Positions 24,701 through 35,138 of a stretch of DNA of 64,000 nt are shown piece after piece. The stretch is taken from contig WFMF01000442.1 of the NCBI GenBank assembly GCA_011033025.1, positions 86,632 to 150,631 on the forward strand, given 5' to 3'. The first letter of the stretch is position 1, and every line of letters begins with the position of its first letter. This DNA is from Beroe forskalii (Eukaryota > Ctenophora > Nuda > Beroida > Beroidae). The notes below the pieces were generated by a model. That model was given only the letters and a program-made list of their open reading frames with translations. It did no database searches and was not told the DNA's origin. A program made the translations under genes and the position numbers.

Positions 24701-25638
24701 TCATTGCCAAGTGCGAATGACAAACATGACGAAGGCTTATAGTGTACGGCACGCTTTTATCTGCAGAAAGGGTTGCTTTTGTGGAAATATTCGAGATTCC
24801 TATTTAAGAACACGGAATGGTCATCCTCAATTTTCTTTTAACACATTACCTTATCTATAAGGTTCTTTCATGCGTAAGAAATTATTATAAACTTCCCTAC
24901 GATTGGTTACTTTTGACAAATAATGCTTTGCAAGCGGGGCATTTTTCTGGAATGTTGAGATTCTTTGTGGTGTTCTCAAATATAAACTTTCTAGAATAAA
25001 TTGAACAGTGAACTTGAGTACTTTTGTTGTGCTTAACCTGCGGTTACCCATCTGCCGTTTAGTGGTTTAGTAGTAGTCTGTATTTAAAAAATAAATATCG
25101 CTTGTTTCGACAGCTTGCTACACACTTCTGAATTCTGAACTGCTACAGAACTGTCATTTTAAAGTGCAAAACGGGGGAAATAAACACCTTGACACCTTGG
25201 TATATGTAGATAACTAACCAATGGTAAAATCATGAACTTTATTTTTAGCGCAACCAAAAGTTTAGGGGTATCAATCTGGGCATTTTGACCACTGTAAACT
25301 AACAAATCCATTTTCATAGAAACTATTTCATAGAAAATATTCAGCCAGAGACTCGACCGCGATCGCTAACTCAATATCAAATCATCATTGCAAAACACTT
25401 ACATACAATGGCCTTTAAGTCAGGAAACTAAGAATGTCGAAAGTATGGCAAAGAACAGATGGGACCCGATGGAAAAACCTAATGAAACTATGATGATTAA
25501 CTATAATAATAATTACAAATAATACCATATCTATTTACCTGCCGGACTCAGTGACTTCCTTGGACATGAATACCACGGAGTTGTCGTCCTTCTTTACTAC
25601 GTAGAGAGTGAGATCTGGTAGCATCTTATCCTCGAACG
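6653..25638 (-). CDS. EFCAB7: EFCAB7-like gene, 3' half (8 exons on the minus strand)
   Basis: Exons in transcript order: 25638-25539, 23658-23517, 14731-14577, 12559-12411, 12159-12069, 9664-9559, 8273-8166 and tentatively 6706-6653. They follow human EFCAB7 in order: C2/calpain-III-like strands (LTLYVVKK, LVPGEYVL), a canonical EF-hand (DLNGDRLLSRQEF), the EF-associated segment (DNFDLKEDCVTMEGFLKLHE, then MGYNEALLL), AVPWHMDIY, and NCLENPPYRKHILTV. Known of the family: EFCAB7 works with IQCE to hold the EVC-EVC2 complex at the base of cilia for Hedgehog signalling. The 5' half is on the plus strand at 46-50.7 kb, and the phases match across the gap. Two one-base frame conflicts exist (near 23535 and at 9559). 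Introns hold Helitrons, a LINE fragment and a foldback. Confidence 0.88.
6710..8044. other. EFCAB7 last-intron region, nothing recognised
   Basis: AT-rich sequence with several short frames lacking splice context or recognisable motifs. No repeat unit or RNA gene was seen. Confidence 0.5.
8045..8185 (-). repeat. EFCAB7: Minisatellite of exon end plus splice donor (5 copies)
   Basis: On the minus strand the unit CAACAAAACCATG|GTGAGT recurs with a period of about 24 bp. One variant reads AAGACCATG|GTAAGT. Each unit carries a full 5' splice site. Short plus- and minus-strand reading frames over this array are artefacts of the repeat. Confidence 0.9.
8166..8273 (-). CDS. EFCAB7: EFCAB7 penultimate exon with repeated donor
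   Basis: Acceptor ATGTTTCAG. The 108-nt phase 0-0 exon reads TDKPLRVEVNTVGSGNCLEN then PPYRKHILTVQPNKTM. It aligns with the human stretch containing KNCINN and STM. The donor ACCATG|GTGAGT is the first of five such donors in a short tandem array. Confidence 0.82.
9559..9664 (-). CDS. EFCAB7: EFCAB7 exon with one-base junction conflict
   Basis: Acceptor CAACACTCAG. The exon reads IRRSRKKVRATEGKILLRES then PQSGVWYGVWRREE. The donor as written is GAACA|GTGAGC, leaving phase 2, but the next exon (8273) needs phase 0. A single missing G (GAACAG|GTGAGC) would explain the conflict. Similarity to human EFCAB7 is weak here apart from the Trp region, so placement rests on phase with the previous exon and on order. 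Confidence 0.6.
10226..11812 (-). mobile_element. Non-autonomous Helitron, outer copy (minus), interrupted by a second one
   Basis: Read on the minus strand, the 5' end is TC followed by TTATATATAATTTCG at 11812, and the 3' end is a short hairpin (GCCCAACGGGC) then CTAG at 10226. It is flanked by A and T, as expected for Helitron insertion between A and T with no target duplication. It is split by the inner copy at 10362-11238; its own length is about 710 bp. No Rep/helicase frame is visible. Confidence 0.85.
10362..11238 (+). mobile_element. Non-autonomous Helitron, inner copy (plus)
   Basis: Starts TCTTATATATAATTTCG at 10362 (preceded by A) and ends with hairpin GCCCAACGGGC and CTAG at 11235-11238 (followed by T). 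It lies inside the outer copy in the opposite orientation, which makes the whole locus a large imperfect palindrome. Joining the flanks restores a continuous outer element. Confidence 0.87.
11813..12050. repeat. 15-bp minisatellite next to Helitron
   Basis: About 16 copies of a unit like TAATAAATTATGAAC. It begins directly at the Helitron 5' boundary; a single partial unit (AATTATGAACTAA) is on the other side of the element at 10213-10225. So the Helitrons sit inside or at the edge of this array. Confidence 0.9.
12069..12159 (-). CDS. EFCAB7: EFCAB7 exon beginning AVPWHMDIY
   Basis: Acceptor CTACTTCCCAG, donor CTCTAG|GTGAGT. The 91-nt exon reads AVPWHMDIYSDAEVTITVQG then LVPLTSNQTL and leaves phase 1. 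It matches the human segment starting ACPFVIDIY. Confidence 0.85.
12300..12410 (-). repeat. EFCAB7: Degenerate donor-derived repeats after exon 12411-12559
   Basis: Several imperfect copies of CTAGTCAAGGTATACC, the exon end plus donor, continue into the intron. Most copies have CT in place of GG at the junction, which removes the GT. Confidence 0.65.
12411..12559 (-). CDS. EFCAB7: EFCAB7 EF-associated exon
   Basis: After AATTAAAG the exon reads NFDLKEDCVTMEGFLKLHEM and then a Glu-rich stretch ending TLTSMGYNEALLLVK. It resembles the EF-associated domain also found in Miro GTPases. The donor AAG|GTATACC leaves phase 0. It is followed by degenerate copies of CTAGTCAANNATACC. Confidence 0.87.
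13695..14108 (-). pseudogene. LINE ORF1 fragment (CR1/L2-like)
   Basis: An open stretch reading RRSNNLMIFGLPELDGED, then YRLGKKEEGKIRPIRLE, then VYLSPDRTKEQRLEH. This is the typical RRM-like ORF1 region of CR1/L2-type invertebrate LINEs. No endonuclease or reverse transcriptase follows, and the N-terminus is lost, so it is a truncated copy. It lies in an EFCAB7 intron in the same orientation as the gene. Confidence 0.8.
14548..14615 (-). repeat. EFCAB7: Tandem triplication of exon end and donor (21-bp unit)
   Basis: The unit ATGTGGAGCGTCATCAAAG occurs three times. The unit is 7 codons long. Only the middle junction reads AAAG|GT; the first reads AAAG|AT and the third has decayed to an A/T-rich tail. 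Confidence 0.85.
14577..14731 (-). CDS. EFCAB7: EFCAB7 EF-hand exon
   Basis: Acceptor ATGTTTCAG. The exon reads KVLENVFHCLDLNGDRLLSR and then QEFELFHRTSSGEALDDAMW. The loop DLNGDRLLSRQE has Asp1, Asn3, Asp5 and Glu12 for Ca2+ binding. The exon end is tandemly triplicated with a 21-bp unit. The second copy has a good donor (AAAG|GTATGT); the first has AT in place of GT (after 14598). Either end leaves phase 1, so use of the second adds seven residues (DMWSVIK). Confidence 0.85.
14904..14945 (-). repeat. EFCAB7: Partial duplicate of the EF-hand exon start
   Basis: The minus strand reads AGGAAGGTGCTAGAGAACG, as in the real exon start at 14731. It lies about 210 bp upstream in the intron, next to a transposon insertion. 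It does not extend through the EF loop. Confidence 0.7.
14949..15321. mobile_element. Short TIR element with TTAAATACGTATTTTT-type ends
   Basis: Left end AGGTTGTTTAAAATA mirrors right end TATTAAACAACTCT. The interior is rich in ACGTATTTTT repeats and has no frame. It is related to the elements at 33374-34147 and 61790-62532. Confidence 0.6.
16231..16310 (+). ncRNA. tRNA-like/SINE core in foldback left arm
   Basis: Box A TGGTGTAGTGG and box B-like GTTTGAATCC are spaced as in a tRNA, with pairing ends GGTGGTGC-type around GCACCACT. A T-run follows about 15 bp later. The B box has one mismatch (T for C), so this is probably a relic. Confidence 0.6.
16856..17005. repeat. 21-bp minisatellite
   Basis: Variants of CATACCCCTATGAACTCGTAA are repeated about six times with some interruption. 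Confidence 0.8.
17540..17757 (-). pseudogene. Decayed coding fragment in foldback spacer
   Basis: The minus strand reads LTVEVGTRGYVAKRTN then YFYRKLGLSYQDGNMLS and stops. In another frame it continues AVIKILKANNAVFPFHLDM. The VEVG-RGYV segment resembles sequence found downstream of reverse transcriptases in invertebrate retroelements; this is recollection, not a search result. Host gene origin is possible. Confidence 0.35.
18098..18177 (-). ncRNA. tRNA-like/SINE core in foldback right arm
   Basis: This is the mirror copy of 16231-16310. Box B is intact here (GTTCGAATCC) and box A is TGGTGTAGTGG. A Pol III promoter is plausible. No clear anticodon stem-loop could be assigned. Confidence 0.62.
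19151..19194. repeat. 44-bp near-perfect palindrome
   Basis: AATTCCCATTG and its complement flank CAGAGACATTAATGTCTCTG, with one mismatched pair. No loop; likely MITE remnant or cruciform-forming site. Confidence 0.85.
20391..20512. mobile_element. MITE with GAACTG-AGTTTGCGC ends
   Basis: Inverted ends GAACTGAAGTTTGCGC and GCGCAAACTACAGTTC. The same ends recur at 48396-48495 and, partly, near 25700. Confidence 0.65.
21295..21390. mobile_element. Short palindromic MITE
   Basis: TGATACCAAATGGACCAATC and its inverse are separated by about 50 bp. Confidence 0.75.
22650..23545 (-). repeat. EFCAB7: 41-bp minisatellite carrying a splice donor in each unit (about 22 copies)
   Basis: On the minus strand each unit runs GTCAAGACGGACGCCAAACT then CAGTGCTGACGCCAG|GTTAGT. 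It starts within the coding end of exon B. Most units keep the GT. Unit length 41 is not a multiple of three, so distal donors shift frame by two bases per unit. Copies are near identical, which indicates recent spread or homogenisation. Confidence 0.93.
23517..23658 (-). CDS. EFCAB7: EFCAB7 exon B, ending in a repeated splice donor
   Basis: Acceptor CTCCCACAG. The exon reads VSLEATLVPGEYVLQTHTTS and then CNFVNEPNLPVTPVPVKTDS. It runs into the 41-bp minisatellite, every unit of which carries GCCAG|GTTAGT. The first unit has one extra base (AAACCTTAG instead of AAACTCAG), creating an in-frame stop. With the usual unit the exon would end in phase 2, exactly what the next exon (14731) needs. So the extra base is either a sequence error or a real lesion. 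Confidence 0.75.
25539..25638 (-). CDS. EFCAB7: EFCAB7 exon A (calpain-III/C2-like strands)
   Basis: Acceptor TTTCTCAG and donor GGCAG|GTAAAT bound a 100-nt exon reading FEDKMLPDLTLYVVKKDDN and then SVVFMSKEVTESG. Its two 5' bases (CG) complete the A left by the plus-strand exon ending at 50683, giving Thr. This is the first exon of the minus-strand half. Confidence 0.85.
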
Positions 25639-27322
25639 CTGAGAAATGGAGGATTAGATATAGGTTACGTTTTTTAAGTTGTTAACACTGTAATGGTGAC
25701 AGTTGGAACTGCAGTTTGGAAGTTTGCGCATCTTTTGTGTGACGTGTGTGCGGTTAAGTTTGCGCGGCGTAAAGACACGTTATTTATTTTTTTGAAATTC
25801 AGGGGATGGGGGAAGGATTTGACACAGGATGAAGCTATGGAAGTATTTCATGTGCTACAGCATTATGTAAGCAAACTTTGTCATGTGGGGGTGGAGAGTT
25901 ATCAGCTAAAAAGGTATGTGCTGCACTGGCTAATACAGTGGAAGTCTAAGCTGGGAACTGAAACTGCAGAGTGCAGGGTTTCGTACAGGATATGAATATA
26001 AATGCTTAAATATGGTCTGGTCTGTACCCACGTCCTACAAGTGTGATTGATTCAACGGAAACGCCTAGACTTAAGATTATCGGGTTATCAAATAATAATA
26101 AAGTACTTGAAATAGCAGATGAAGGTGGTTGAATCAAGCGTGGCTTGAAAGCCTGAAGTTCATACTGTTCAGAGGTTGGGAGGGGTTGAGTGGCACCACA
26201 CTTCACACTCACATTCATTTCAGAGTTATCGTAACATCGACGGTCACAATAATATTGCTAGCTCATGCTCTGAGTCCTGATTGGTCAATCGTGATCCAAT
26301 CTACAAATGATTTTTTGATGCTCTTGGTAAGATATTCACTGTTAAGGGGCCTGTAGATATATAAAAATTCACGCCCGGTTGGTGTTTTTGGTGCACAATC
26401 CGTCTTCCACTTTCCTACACACGTTTCAGCCGAGCCGCAGCCGAGTGTATTCTGTAGAAGTAAAATTCTCGCTGATTTTCTCAGGAAGTCAGGATGTCTC
26501 ATGGTTTCTGGGTGATGCTTGAATGAAGATATTTTTAAAATTCAGTATAAATTTATGATACCATAAATTAGTGCGTGGCTGCGAAGATACCAGGAACTTG
26601 ACATTCAGTTGTTTATAGTTAAATTATTAAATACCCGCCGAGTTCAATTTCCTCACTTCACAGGGTTATGCAATTTGATTTACAATAAATACATGTATGT
26701 TAATTTTAAGTTAATGTAAGGTCGTTTATTTCAAGGTCATTCAATGGAGATTTCGACATATCCCGTCATAAGACTAAGAGCCATAACCCAAAAAATTCTT
26801 CTTGTCTAAAGTGATCTGGCCACGAGATCCTGTTTTCAATTTAACAGAGGTTCATACTTCATGGGAGTTCCTCTTGCCGCAGCGACCGAAGGTCGCGGGT
26901 TTGGTTTTCTATCGATCATAGACCCTTCCGAGTAACGCGCCGCGCACTGCTCGTGGTTGTATCACCAGGCAAGGGTTTTCCTAGTTATTTTCAATTTCAC
27001 TCGCAGTTGCATTATGGAAATTTTAATAACCTTCCTCATATAATCTTGCCGGACAATCTTTCAAATGCCACTTCCCCGGCCGCTAATTGGTGATTGAGCT
27101 ATAATCTTGCTGAAGAAAAATGACATGAAAATCACTCTTCAGAAAAATTTAATTGCTTTGTTGACCCGATAAAAATTGAGATTTATTAAATTGGAGTCTT
27201 TCGCAGACGGATGGGATATTAAAAGGTATAAGATCTTTATGAGTTTATGATCTTAAATGATATTGGTAGATTTGTTATTCGAAACGTTTCGTAGTATTCA
27301 ACTTTTCATAAATATCGCACCT

Positions 27323-27386
27323 GTTAAATTATTCTCTTAAATTATTCTCTTAAATTATTCTCTTAAATTATTCTCTTAAATTATTC
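27323..27386. repeat. 13-bp tandem repeat (about 5 copies)
   Basis: TTAAATTATTCTC is repeated almost exactly. Confidence 0.85.
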
Positions 27387-28821
27387 TTCGGGTCACTTAT
27401 CTTAATATTATTAATTAATAATAAAGGTCTCAATTTCCTCGGATTGAACGGTTTACAACATGGGTAACGCGCACATGATTGTCTAGCAAATTTTAAAATC
27501 TTGAATTTTCAGGAAGTCTAGGTTTGATTTAAATAAATTAAAATTTAATAAGACGGCTCTTTAACATTTTTTAATTCTTGATTGTCATTAATTCCAGTCT
27601 AATAAAGCCATCCAGAAACTCTAAAACTCCAATTAAAAAATGAACTAATGAAGGCTCTAATACTGAACTCTTTTTAATGCTTGTCCAGAAATTAAACTCC
27701 GATAAGACTTAATTCCGTGCCACGTTCGTCGCGCACTTACAAAGGTAAGATGAACAAGAGGCGTTTCATCGTCATCAACTCCTACATTGCGCTATGATAA
27801 TGACGAAATCTTTATTTTCTCGTTTGGGCATATATTATACTACCACATATTATAATCTTATGATGATATTAAAACCGGGGCTGTGATTTCACGCATAGTA
27901 TGCTAATAAGTTCAGAAGTTCATTGCTAAGTAATAAAGTAATAACGCACTGCACCAACAAGAATTAAGATAATGTGAAAATTAAAATATTACGTCAATAT
28001 TACGCGGGCTAAAAATTCAGCTTCAGTCACGCACTCACGTTATGAGATTTCACTTGCTCTTAGCTGAATGATCAGATCACCGTTTATTAGTCGCATACGA
28101 TGTCAGTTTATTAAATCAGAATTATTTTTCAAAATCAGTTTCTTTTACGTTGTCGCAGAGACTATAATCATCATTAATCAGTTGCTCGGGAAGGCTTGGG
28201 AAGAGAACAAAACCATCGATGAAAATTGAATATGGAAACTCTGAATTTTCTGGCTATGATTTTTTTCTTGAGGACACTCCTTTTCACTCTATAGATCTAA
28301 ATGAATATATGTGTGGCAACTTATTCCAATGAGTCTTTTCATGAATCTGCGGTATTTCTTACAAACTTAGCGTTCTTCATACTAGTTCTAAATGAGTCTT
28401 TCTACTTTTCTAAGTCATTACTACTTTGGTTTGTTCAGTAATTTATAAATTACTACTTTACTTTGTTCAGTCGCTAAGTTACCAGAACTTATAAATCTCG
28501 TTAGGGTAAGAGGAAGTGTAAGGTTATGCAACCCAGACGAAGGTTTATAAATGCACCATTCAGAGTACTAAGTAAAGCAAGCCCTAAAATTAGATGCCGA
28601 TTATAACCGCTTAATAAGCAATTTTATGCACTTGGGATCTATAATGAATTTCAATCATTATAATCTAGGGAGTAGATCATTGCGCAACAATATTCATCAG
28701 AAACGATAGTTACTATTTAAAAACGGGAAACCTGGGAATGCGTGATATTTCTTGTTTTTGAATTAAACATTTTCGCAGGTCTATAAAATCTCTAGACTTG
28801 CTTTTTAGACAACCAATGCAA

Positions 28822-28903
28822 TGAGGAACAAGAATTGCGCCTGCCGGCGCATTTCTTGTGCCCGTTGTTCCCGTATGCAGGCGCTTAATTTCCTGTTCCC
28901 CGG
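28822..28903. mobile_element. Small MITE with GGAACA-GCGCCTGC ends
   Basis: GGAACAAGAATTGCGCCTGC mirrors GCAGGCGCTTAATTTCCTGT-TCC. Confidence 0.55.
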
Positions 28904-30764
28904 GGCTGGTATAAAAACATGCCATCATTTGATCGTCGACCATTGCACGTCTCGCTTACTGACACCATTAGTTGACGATAAAACACTGCTATCAAGTGTC
29001 ACATCATGATACCAAAGTACCAACATCATTGAATCAATTTTATAAATACTTCATCCATAAGTATAGACTGAAAACAATAATTGCGCTCGTTTTCTCTAAC
29101 ATCGGCGAGCGCTTAAATTTCATGAAACAGTTAAGTCCGTACGTGATCATAAATCGCACGTGCATTTTATTGCGCGCGCAACACCTGCCATGTTCTGTTG
29201 CCCGCAACACCTGCTGCCATGTTCTGTGTTCTGTTTGTACCCATTCATTCTTGGTTGTTTCTTTTGAGTTTTGTGTGACATCGTGCCCATATCAAGCGTT
29301 GCGCATTATCAAACATTTCCATTGATGACAATAATTATATCATACGAAATCGCATTATTTTCTGTCCTTGCAAGCTTCTGCAGTTTGAGTTTATGTTGCT
29401 CAGCAGTCAGCTATCACAGTCAGGGCTCATTTTAAAATTAAAACTTGATCGAGGATTTCTCATGGTGACTATTGATATTATACCTGGGCATCGGAATTTG
29501 TGATTTTAAGATCAACTTGAAGAGAAGGATTTACTAACCAAGATAGAAGATTCAGATATCGTTAATTCATCAGGATTCAGGTACCAGGGCAAAATTTCAT
29601 CTCTTACTTTCCTCAGCTCAATTGCTAAGGTCAATAATCATACATTGATCAAACTCAAATTGCACATTGTGAATTGTCTCCTGTTTGAAAGAAAAAATGT
29701 TAAAATTTGATTGAAACTCAATCAAAATTTGATGAAAATTTCCATGAAAATCGATGAACATTCATGCACCTCTTGTCATTGACAAGTTTGGTGAAATTGA
29801 AGAATAATGAAGTTGTTGAAAAGAATCAATCTCCAATGTTCAGCATTAGGATGGACAGAGCATTGAACTGGAATACCTGTAAGCAAGCTGCAGTGCGCAT
29901 TGTACGGGATACCACTACACCAAGCTATATTGACGCGAGTGATATTATAAAGGAGCAGCTGAATGCTTGAAAATGGAGCATACGTGCATACACGTACATA
30001 CACGCATACCAAATCGGATCACACCACCTATTTCAGATTTAACAGTACGCAAAGGTAGTATACACACAACCCCCACAAAACACGATCTCTGCTAACCTTT
30101 TCTCAATGCCTTTTTGTAAAACAAAAACGCGATTGGGAACAGGAAAAAATAGGAGCTTCAATAATCAATACTTTTCTTTGGAAGTATCCCTTAGGCAAAG
30201 CAAAGACGAAAAGTCTCGCCGCCTCGTTATAATATAGATCAATCCAATTCAATATATTTATGGTGGAAACTTCAAAGCCACTCGTTCGTTACTATTTTTG
30301 GCTTTTACTCCTTTACTACAACTCTTTATAAGGGAATATATACTTCAACATTAGATCTGTTTTGCTACGTAAAATAAAGCAATAAAACATTATAAGTGGA
30401 GGGTCTCCCCACGCGCAGTAACTCACGCTGTCACGCACAAAGAGAAACGTTTTCAAGATATTATGAGATTATCACAGTTCTCTCCAAAGTGCATTTCAAT
30501 TTGCAATATATTCCCGCAGGAGACCATCTCGATCATCATGATTCATGGTGTACTTCATTAGCTCTTCCTATAGTAGAATACTGGGATAATGCGTGAATAT
30601 ATGTCACACTCAGCAAAATGATTGATTTGAATAAATTCTGATATTCCTCTTATATTGCGAACTCGTTTAGTGAAAATATTTCATTATTTCTTTTTAAATT
30701 AAATTCTAATTTTACTTGCCTTAGGTCTTGGTTTCGGAAAAAAATACATAGCGCAAAACAGCAA

Positions 30765-30840
30765 GCGCGAGCAATTGTGTTGGTTTTTCATTTGATCAAT
30801 TCATTCCATCGACGCGAAACGATGCAGGTGCTTAACATTG
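30765..30840. mobile_element. Half copy of the CATTTGATCAATTCATT MITE
   Basis: Matches one side of the palindromic element at 49320-49480 (GCGAGCAATTGTGT, then TTTCATTTGATCA, then GACGCGAAACGATGCAGGTG). Confidence 0.6.
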
Positions 30841-33373
30841 AATTATATAATTCTTATATTGTAATTGACTTTTTATTTTGTCTTAATTATTTGTGAAGTG
30901 TATAGTCTTTATTTGCTTATGAAAATTTCCCAAGAGTGTTATTTATAGTTCCTTGAATTGCCCTGAAATACTGAAATAAAACTGTCCAAAATATTTTCTT
31001 TTTAATTTTTCCTAATTTTACGCATGTCGGACATAGATGTTTTTAATTCCTGTTTAATTCAATGATTTTCGAAAGCTTCCCCCGCGCAGATGACCATGAA
31101 CCCTCTCGAATCTTGCGTACCTCGATTAACGCTTAAGCCTTAAACTTCTACTTCTTAAAATAAAGTTCAGCATTATATGAACTTATGAAGGACAAATACC
31201 TCCAATGACTTTCTGTCAGGCCTAAGACAAAGATATTTCGCGTCATCAATTCCCTTCACTTAGTCACAATAATGACGACACCTATTGAGCTATTAAGCTA
31301 TAATTGACAGTTGTCAGTCTCCTTATTAAAATGTGAAGTAAGTCGGAGTCTTGGGGTTCTGGACTGAGTGAAATGGACAGATTAAAACGTCGTGTAGGAA
31401 GGCCTCCACAAGTCTATATTAGCATTTCAGCAAGTTGGTAATATATCTTGTGCGTTGTAGGTATATATTATGCCTGAATAATTTACTGTCATAATTTACT
31501 GTTATAATTTACTGTTATAAGTTATCAATCAATGTCATATCAAATACGGAAATATATCATAATATTCTCCGATCACCATAATCAGTAAGCCACCTTGGAC
31601 CGGGTAAATTCCCGTTCAGATGGAGGGAATATTACAGTTTACAATTGCCCATAGCATATATTCTCATATATGTAGCATTTCGGTTTTTGCCCAATGAGTG
31701 AGCTGGGTTTGTTTGATACAGCCCGGTGATTGGCCGAGTGATGTCTGAAGTGGTGCGGGTAAATAAGTTGCATTATTCAACTGATTATTAAAGTAAATTC
31801 TTATTTTCTCTGATTGCGACGTACTACGTTTATGATCGTAAGGTTAATGATCGTTATCAAAGGAACATCAGAATTTATTTTAATCATCAGTTGATGCGAC
31901 TTATGAACATCAGACCGCTTGAATACTTGTTCCTCTCACACGAGCGAATAATTGACGGATTGATGTGCCATTTTAATCCATGACATTCACATCACTGCAG
32001 TAACCACATCCTATAGCCTTATAGTTATACTACAAAGATAACCTTATAGCTACTACAAAGATCTATATTAAAATAACTTAAACCAATCCTTTGAGAGCAT
32101 TTAAGTTGAGCTGTCACATATTGTCAAATAATGAACCAACATTTACAAGCTCACTCGAAGTTTTAATCGGAATATTATATGAATATTTCATTTCCATGAA
32201 AATATAAAACCGTTTTTTGACCCTGGTTTCCTGAAGTTGTATTTTAACGCCGTGATAAGCCCAGTTTTTAAGCGGCTCATTTTGGCATTATGCGTTTCCC
32301 TACTTTTGATTGATTGTAAATCAAAATTAAGCTCCTCGCTGCAATTATCATTAGATTCTAATAGCTGATACTTTTAATTTTCACGCCGTTGAATTGCTTT
32401 GAGATAACGTCTACAGCATCGTGAATGAAAAAGCACCCAATCAACGAACTTCAAGAGATGATCGTCTAAGATAAATTAATTTTCAAAATCGTTTTCAAAA
32501 GTCTCTATCTCCTTCCAACGCCCATAATTAAGCCCGCCCATAATATACTGCCCGAAAAAAATTGCCTATGACAAAAAGGTGCTTTATTGTTTAACTTACC
32601 GCTTCACTTTTTACAAGTTCCTTATACTTTGAGACATTACGGAATTACCGACTTGAATAAGTTGATATCGTGCTATCATGAATTGAATGAATTATTCCCT
32701 GACTAACCACCATATTTAAAAGGACTGAATATTCTAAGACTAAGTACTTATAAGAAATCTGATGGTCATACAACTATATTGACGAATGTGGGTCCCACAT
32801 ATTCGTCCCACATTGTGTGACGCTTCTTAGATGAACAGTGGTGTGATCGTCGCTTATCAGTGATATGATATCCTTTTGATCTCGAAGGTCTAACTTCTTA
32901 TAAGAAGGTTGTTTCATATTATATGTCAGTATTTTTTAGCCATTTCACCGCATCAATGCCCCAGGCCCCTCCCTCCCCTCTGTCAGCATTGGCATCTGAA
33001 TTCAGCTTAGGTCTGACCCCCTCCTCACCCGTCAGCCTTTGGAAAACCCCGGTTCCTCTCTCTGACTGCTGACGCATGCGACTGCAACTCCCTAGGTTCT
33101 AAGGACAGTTAGAGGTATTCTCATAGGATGGTCAAATGTCAAAATGACAACGTTTTAAGGTTCTAAAATCTAAATAATAACACACCGATGGAAATTATTA
33201 TCACGTGCCATTGCTTGTCGCTGGCCTGCAACTCAATTTCAGTGCTGAGCTTTGAGTAGGTTCGGTACGTTTCTAGGTTTGGTTCGAGAGCGCAACTCAG
33301 CATATTTCGAGTTTTGATATATACAAATTACATCGAAATATCAAAATAGACCGAGCCGAGCAATCGTACCGAA

Positions 33374-34147
33374 CCAAGGCTGTTAAATAAGTATTTTTTA
33401 AAATAAGACAAAATACGTATTTTTGGCAGAAAACGCCGTATTTTTTCCTCTCCAATTCACGTATTAGCAACATCGAAATTTTGGTAGGGGGTATACCAAT
33501 GACCCCCTACTGACCCCCTACTGACCCCCTGCTGCCCTCCTTCTGACCCCCTACTGAACCCCTGCTGGCCCCCTACTGACCCCTGGTGAACCCCTGCTGA
33601 CCCCCTACTGAACCCCTGCTGACCCCCTACTGACCCACTGGTGAACCCCTACTGACCTCCTGGTGAACCCCTACTGACCACTTTCTGATCATTGTCTCAA
33701 TTCTTATCATGAGAGATTTTTAACATCTAAAAGCTCTTTAAATTTCACTTTGCCTTATCACAAAGTAATAAGGCAAATGACCAGTCGACCGATGTACCCT
33801 CAACACCAAAATACCATGAACAGTATCACACCTTTTATGTTAAGTATGTTAGTATTTTAGTTACTGACCACTTTCTGATCATTGTTTCAATTCTTATCAT
33901 GAGAGATTTTTAACATCTAAATGCACTTTAAATTTCACTTCGCCTTATCACAAAGGGGGTCAGCAGGAGTTCAACAGGGGGTCGGTGGGGGTCAGCAGGG
34001 GTTCAGTAGGGGGTCAGCAGGGGGTCAGCAGGGGGTCAGTAGGGGATCAGCAGGGGGTCAGTAGGGGGTCATTGGTGTGCAAAAATCATTGAAAAAATAC
34101 TACGTACTTACTTCTGGAGAAAAATACGCGTATTTAACAATCCTATT
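33374..34147. mobile_element. Foldback element with mirrored CTGACCCCCTA arrays (left arm)
   Basis: Ends AGGCTGTTAAATAAGTATTT and AAATACGCGTATTTAACAATCCT. Inside, an array of ACTGACCCCCT units is followed by two direct copies of a segment of about 90 bp (GACCACTTTCTGATCATTG), then by the mirror array AGGGGGTCAGC. The matching copy is at 61790-62532. Confidence 0.75.
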
Positions 34148-35030
34148 AGCCTGTTCCACATAGTGGTTGGTGCGATTTCTTGCCTCGTATTTGATGATCA
34201 TGACAAAATGTGCGTGACATTATAATTGATTTAAATATCTTTCAAATTATGTTTTTGAATATTGGGATTAGTCATAACGTGCACAGACGTGGCTATGTTG
34301 AGTGTTGACAACGGCGGGATGTTCATAATATTCAGTATTCCCCATTCATATTGCACTTGTAATTAAATGAAATAAATTGAAGTATCAAACTTAAAAGCTT
34401 TTAAACCAAATTGAGAAATTGGGCCCATGATATTAGCTTAAAATACGATGGGAATCGTTTTATAATAATTTAAAACTTTTGGTTATTTTGTGCGAGATAT
34501 TGACACTGAAAGTTGATCACATGAGGGCATCACCAAGGCTGGAAATGGGGATGTAACCACATAACTTGGGCACGTGGAATCAATTTACTTTAAAGCCATG
34601 TGATCAAAGATCATTATTTAAGTCACGGTTATTACATGAAACTTTGATGAACTTGCTAACCTATGTGGAGGGAGGCAATTTCAGGAATGGGGTATCAAAT
34701 TGCTAAATTGCAATTTAGGATTTGATTTGACAGTTTTTAAAGTTGAATATTTGTATTTTGTGCATCAGTTTTCGATTAAGCTCACAAAACTTAAAATTCG
34801 TTTCCATCTCTGCAGTCTTTCTTCCATGTTAACTTTGGTTATGTTTTGTTCTGAATTTATATCTAACTTGAATAGTAGCAGTATCTAGGGTGTCAATCGT
34901 CAGGTTTTAAGTAGCATTAAGTTTGGCAATGAATTCTTTAACTCACCCTGATCCAAATACCCCCAAATCATCCAAATCAGCAAGATTATTCAACATGGCC
35001 CCTTCTAATAACCTCCAACAATCACCTCAG

Positions 35031-35113
35031 ATATGGCAATATTCGGTGATGTAATCATCCCAGGGAGAAATGGAACAGTCTACGTGATTCACAGGGGAAC
35101 TGTGTCTGACCAG
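35031..35113 (+). CDS. Candidate 83-nt exon, cNMP-binding-like, left arm
   Basis: Acceptor AATCACCTCAG and donor GACCAG|GTATAT bound an open exon reading MAIFGDVIIPGRNGTVYVIH then RGTVSDQ. The pattern G-x-V...G-x-V-YVIHRG-x-V resembles the beta-roll of cyclic-nucleotide-binding domains in ion channels (inference). The copy in the right arm (60915-60833) is identical over all 83 nt while the flanks differ, suggesting selection or gene conversion. Partner exons were not found. Confidence 0.5.
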
Positions 35114-35138
35114 GTATATACCACATGTAATCTACTTA

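Larger units (their letters stand above)
25640..32761. other. Gene-free 7-kb stretch
   Basis: No frame with plausible exon signals was recognised. Holds small repeats only: a partial copy of the 20391 MITE near 25700, TTAAATTATTCTC x5 at 27323-27386, a MITE at 28822-28903 and a MITE half at 30765-30840. If the inversion is undone, this is the left part of one large EFCAB7 intron. Confidence 0.5.
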
